A stretch of 7,018 nt of DNA, from positions 1 to 7,018 of the forward strand of contig JAOZPL010000100.1 in NCBI GenBank assembly GCA_029932795.1. Direction: 5' to 3'. This stretch comes from Candidatus Zixiibacteriota bacterium (GTDB lineage Bacteria; Zixibacteria; MSB-5A5; GN15; FEB-12). The notes under the pieces are model-generated. The model searched no databases and was not told the DNA's origin. It saw only the letters and a list, made by a program, of their open reading frames with translations. Shown one piece after another: positions 4,883 through 7,018 of this stretch; the first letter of the stretch is position 1; each line of letters opens with the position of its first letter. The position numbers and the translations under genes were made by a program.

Positions 4883-7018
4883 GCAATCGGTCAGACAAGA
4901 CAACTCCCCTGATGCGTCAGTATTACGCCATCAAGGAACAGCATCCGGACAAGATTCTCTTTTTCCGGATGGGTGATTTCTATGAAATGTTCGGTGATGA
5001 TGCTGTTAGGGCGGCACCGATCCTGGGCATTGCCCTTACTTCACGGTCGCACGGTAACGCAGAGAGGATCCCCCTGGCCGGTGTACCGTATCATGCTGTG
5101 GATCGCTACCTGGCCCGGCTCCTGGCTTCGGACGAAAAAGTGGTGGTTGTGGAACAGGTTGAAGATCCGAAGACGGCGAAGGGACTGGTTAAACGGGAGA
5201 TTGTGGAGATTCTAACACCCGGGACCTCAACCGTTGATGTCCCTGACCAGCCAGACCGCTCAAACTGCCTGGCTGCTGTCTACGGCATGGATGGAAAAGG
5301 TCTTGGCCTGGCGGTGCTTGATCTCTTGACCGGTTCTTTCATGGTTGATGAAGGGCCAATCGAAGAGCTGGTAGAGCGACTTCATGTCATAGAACCGGCA
5401 GAGGTGCTTTATCCAAGTGAAGCCGGTGTGGAACAGGTCGCTGGTATCCTTGGCTTACCGAAAGACTCCCGCAAGCTGACCGGTTTTGAAGACTGGAATT
5501 TCGATTATGGGACGGCGGAACGGGAACTTAACCAGCACTTCGGTACCAGCACCCTGGAAGGTTTCGGTATAAGGGAATCTCGTCTGGCTGTGGCTGCGGC
5601 AGGTGCCATCCTTCGTTACCTCCGCGAGAACCACCGTGACAGGCTGGCACATATCAATCGGTTGGCGATGTTTGACCATACCGAACTGATGTCGCTGGAT
5701 TTCAACTCGGTGCGCAATCTGGAACTTGTAAACAATCTTGCCAGTGGCACCCAAGAGAACTCTCTCTTCTCGGTGATAAACCTCTGCCGGACAGCATTCG
5801 GGGCGCGTCGTTTGCGGAATGCACTCCTGCGACCATTCAAGATCAAAGTCAGAATAGAAAGGCGACTTACTGGTGTCACCGAGTTGGTAAAAAATCGCGA
5901 TCTTTGCTTTCACGTTCGGGAAGAGACCCGGCAACTTCCAGATCTGGAGAAACTTGCCGGGCGTCTTGGCGTCGGTAAACTGAATCCACGGCAGATGGCG
6001 GCCATGAGACTCGCATTAGAGGTTGCTGCCAGAATAAGAACCTTGATGAATGACTGCTACAGCCCACACCTGCTGAGTATGGCTCGTGCTTTTCCTGACA
6101 CGGATGGATTGGTGATGCGGATCGGCCGGGCTCTGGTGGATGAACCACCGTTGACAGCGAGCAAGGGGAGCATTTTTAGACGCGGTTACTCAGAGAAGCT
6201 GGATCAACTGAATGACTCCATCAGGGAAGCCCGGCGGTATATTGGCTCCTTGCAGCAGAGTGAGCGCGAGAGGACCGGTATCGGCAGTCTCAAGGTCGGT
6301 TACAATAAGGTCTTTGGATACTACATCGAAGTTACAAGGGCAAACGCGAAACTTATCCCCGATGAGTACATTCGCAAACAGACACTGGTCAATGCGGAGC
6401 GATATGTCACGCCTGAATTAAAAGAAAAAGAAGAGCTGATCTTGGCTGCCGAGGAGAAGATATTCCGTCTTGAGGAAGAGCTGTACAACGAATTGGTGCA
6501 GAATCTCAGTGATTCTGTCGCTGACATTATGCAGACGGCTGATTTGCTGGCAGAGATTGATCTCGTCTCGACGCTTGCGGAGTTGGCGGTGCAGAAGGGT
6601 TATTGTTGCCCGGAGATTTTCGACGACACCCGGCTTGTTATCGAAAACGGCCGCCACCCGGTGATCGAGTCAGTTCTGCCAGCCGGATCGTTTGTGGCCA
6701 ACGATCTTACTCTGCACCCTGAGAAGGACCGTATAATCATACTGACCGGGCCCAACATGTCCGGCAAATCAACCTATCTACGGCAGATTGGCCTGATTGT
6801 TATTCTGGCTCAGATCGGCTCCTATGTTCCCGCAGACAAGGCGGAGGTCGGTCTGGTTGACCGTGTCTTCACCCGGGTCGGCGCCCTTGACAATCTGGCC
6901 CGGGGGCAATCCACTTTTTTAGTAGAGATGGTGGAGACAGCCAATATCCTCAACAATGCCACCGAACGATCGCTGGTGCTTCTGGATGAGGTGGGGCGGG
7001 GGACCTCAACGTTCGATT
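4879..7018 (+). CDS. mutS: DNA mismatch repair ATPase MutS, 3' partial
   Basis: MutS binds mispaired bases and small loops as a dimer and, on ATP binding, slides and recruits MutL to start strand-directed repair in the cytoplasm. The frame is open from ATG 4879 to the window edge: 713 complete codons, against about 850-880 for a full MutS, so about 150 residues including the end of the ATPase and the C-terminal dimer region are missing. Mismatch-binding motif GDFYEMF is at residues 32-38, with the stacking Phe34 and Glu36. Connector and lever/core domains follow. The family segment GYNKVFGYYIEVT is at 474-486, ahead of the Lys/Glu-rich clamp. Walker A GPNMSGKST is at 624-632 (Lys630), the LARGQSTFLVEM region is present, and Walker B LLDE ends at Asp703-Glu704, followed by GRGTSTFD where the window stops. 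No frameshift is seen. The start overlaps the SPOR-gene stop as ATGA with only a weak AGG (4866-4868) upstream, so translation is probably coupled. Confidence 0.98.
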   Translation, partial: MSNRSDKTTPLMRQYYAIKEQHPDKILFFRMGDFYEMFGDDAVRAAPILGIALTSRSHGNAERIPLAGVPYHAVDRYLARLLASDEKVVVVEQVEDPKTAKGLVKREIVEILTPGTSTVDVPDQPDRSNCLAAVYGMDGKGLGLAVLDLLTGSFMVDEGPIEELVERLHVIEPAEVLYPSEAGVEQVAGILGLPKDSRKLTGFEDWNFDYGTAERELNQHFGTSTLEGFGIRESRLAVAAAGAILRYLRENHRDRLAHINRLAMFDHTELMSLDFNSVRNLELVNNLASGTQENSLFSVINLCRTAFGARRLRNALLRPFKIKVRIERRLTGVTELVKNRDLCFHVREETRQLPDLEKLAGRLGVGKLNPRQMAAMRLALEVAARIRTLMNDCYSPHLLSMARAFPDTDGLVMRIGRALVDEPPLTASKGSIFRRGYSEKLDQLNDSIREARRYIGSLQQSERERTGIGSLKVGYNKVFGYYIEVTRANAKLIPDEYIRKQTLVNAERYVTPELKEKEELILAAEEKIFRLEEELYNELVQNLSDSVADIMQTADLLAEIDLVSTLAELAVQKGYCCPEIFDDTRLVIENGRHPVIESVLPAGSFVANDLTLHPEKDRIIILTGPNMSGKSTYLRQIGLIVILAQIGSYVPADKAEVGLVDRVFTRVGALDNLARGQSTFLVEMVETANILNNATERSLVLLDEVGRGTSTFD

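Noticed and set aside
5455..5934. Minus-strand open frame of 159 residues inside mutS
   Set aside because: It lies wholly opposite conserved MutS coding sequence and shows no domain; it is a shadow frame.
6748..7018. Phage or defence-type ATPase reading of the Walker motifs
   Set aside because: The GPNMSGKST, LARGQSTF and DEVGRGTST motifs in this order, with the N-terminal GDFYEMF, are specific to MutS.

Overview
The window carries five protein genes, all on the + strand, with base composition a little above 50% GC by eye. Several features point to a Gram-negative (diderm) bacterium: an outer-membrane secretin, a LapA/LapB-type inner-membrane pair, and a SPOR-domain protein with a signal peptide. 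Gene order and the style of the MutS N-terminus recall uncultured or FCB-type lineages (for example Zixibacteria-like genomes) more than a well-studied proteobacterium. That placement is an impression only; no taxonomic marker was searched.

Layout. (1) Positions 1-1391 hold the 3' part of a compact secretin; its true start lies upstream of the window. (2) Positions 1392-1602 form a 211-base gap with two stem-loops and a weak promoter candidate. (3) Positions 1603-2280 encode a 225-residue exported protein of unknown function, followed by a short terminator-like hairpin. (4) A very good sigma70-type promoter at 2314-2342 starts a close-packed gene set: a LapA-domain protein (2383-2748), a LapB-like membrane-anchored TPR protein (2754-3848), an exported helical-repeat protein ending in a SPOR domain (3884-4882), and mutS (from 4879, running off the right edge with its stop missing). 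The gaps are 5 and 35 bases, followed by a 4-base ATGA overlap, so these four genes are probably co-transcribed.

How they fit together. The LapA/LapB pair in Enterobacteria tunes lipopolysaccharide synthesis by presenting LpxC to the FtsH protease. SPOR domains bind denuded peptidoglycan at division sites. The secretin forms an outer-membrane pore for type IV pilus or type II secretion-like machines. The left and middle parts are therefore cell-envelope genes, and mutS appears to be a passenger at the end of the envelope operon.

I found no CRISPR array, tRNA, rRNA, insertion sequence or phage gene. I see no clear evidence of a wholly new system. The points most worth a second look are the LapB-like protein without the C-terminal metal-binding domain, the coupling of mutS to envelope genes, and the unrecognised exported protein.
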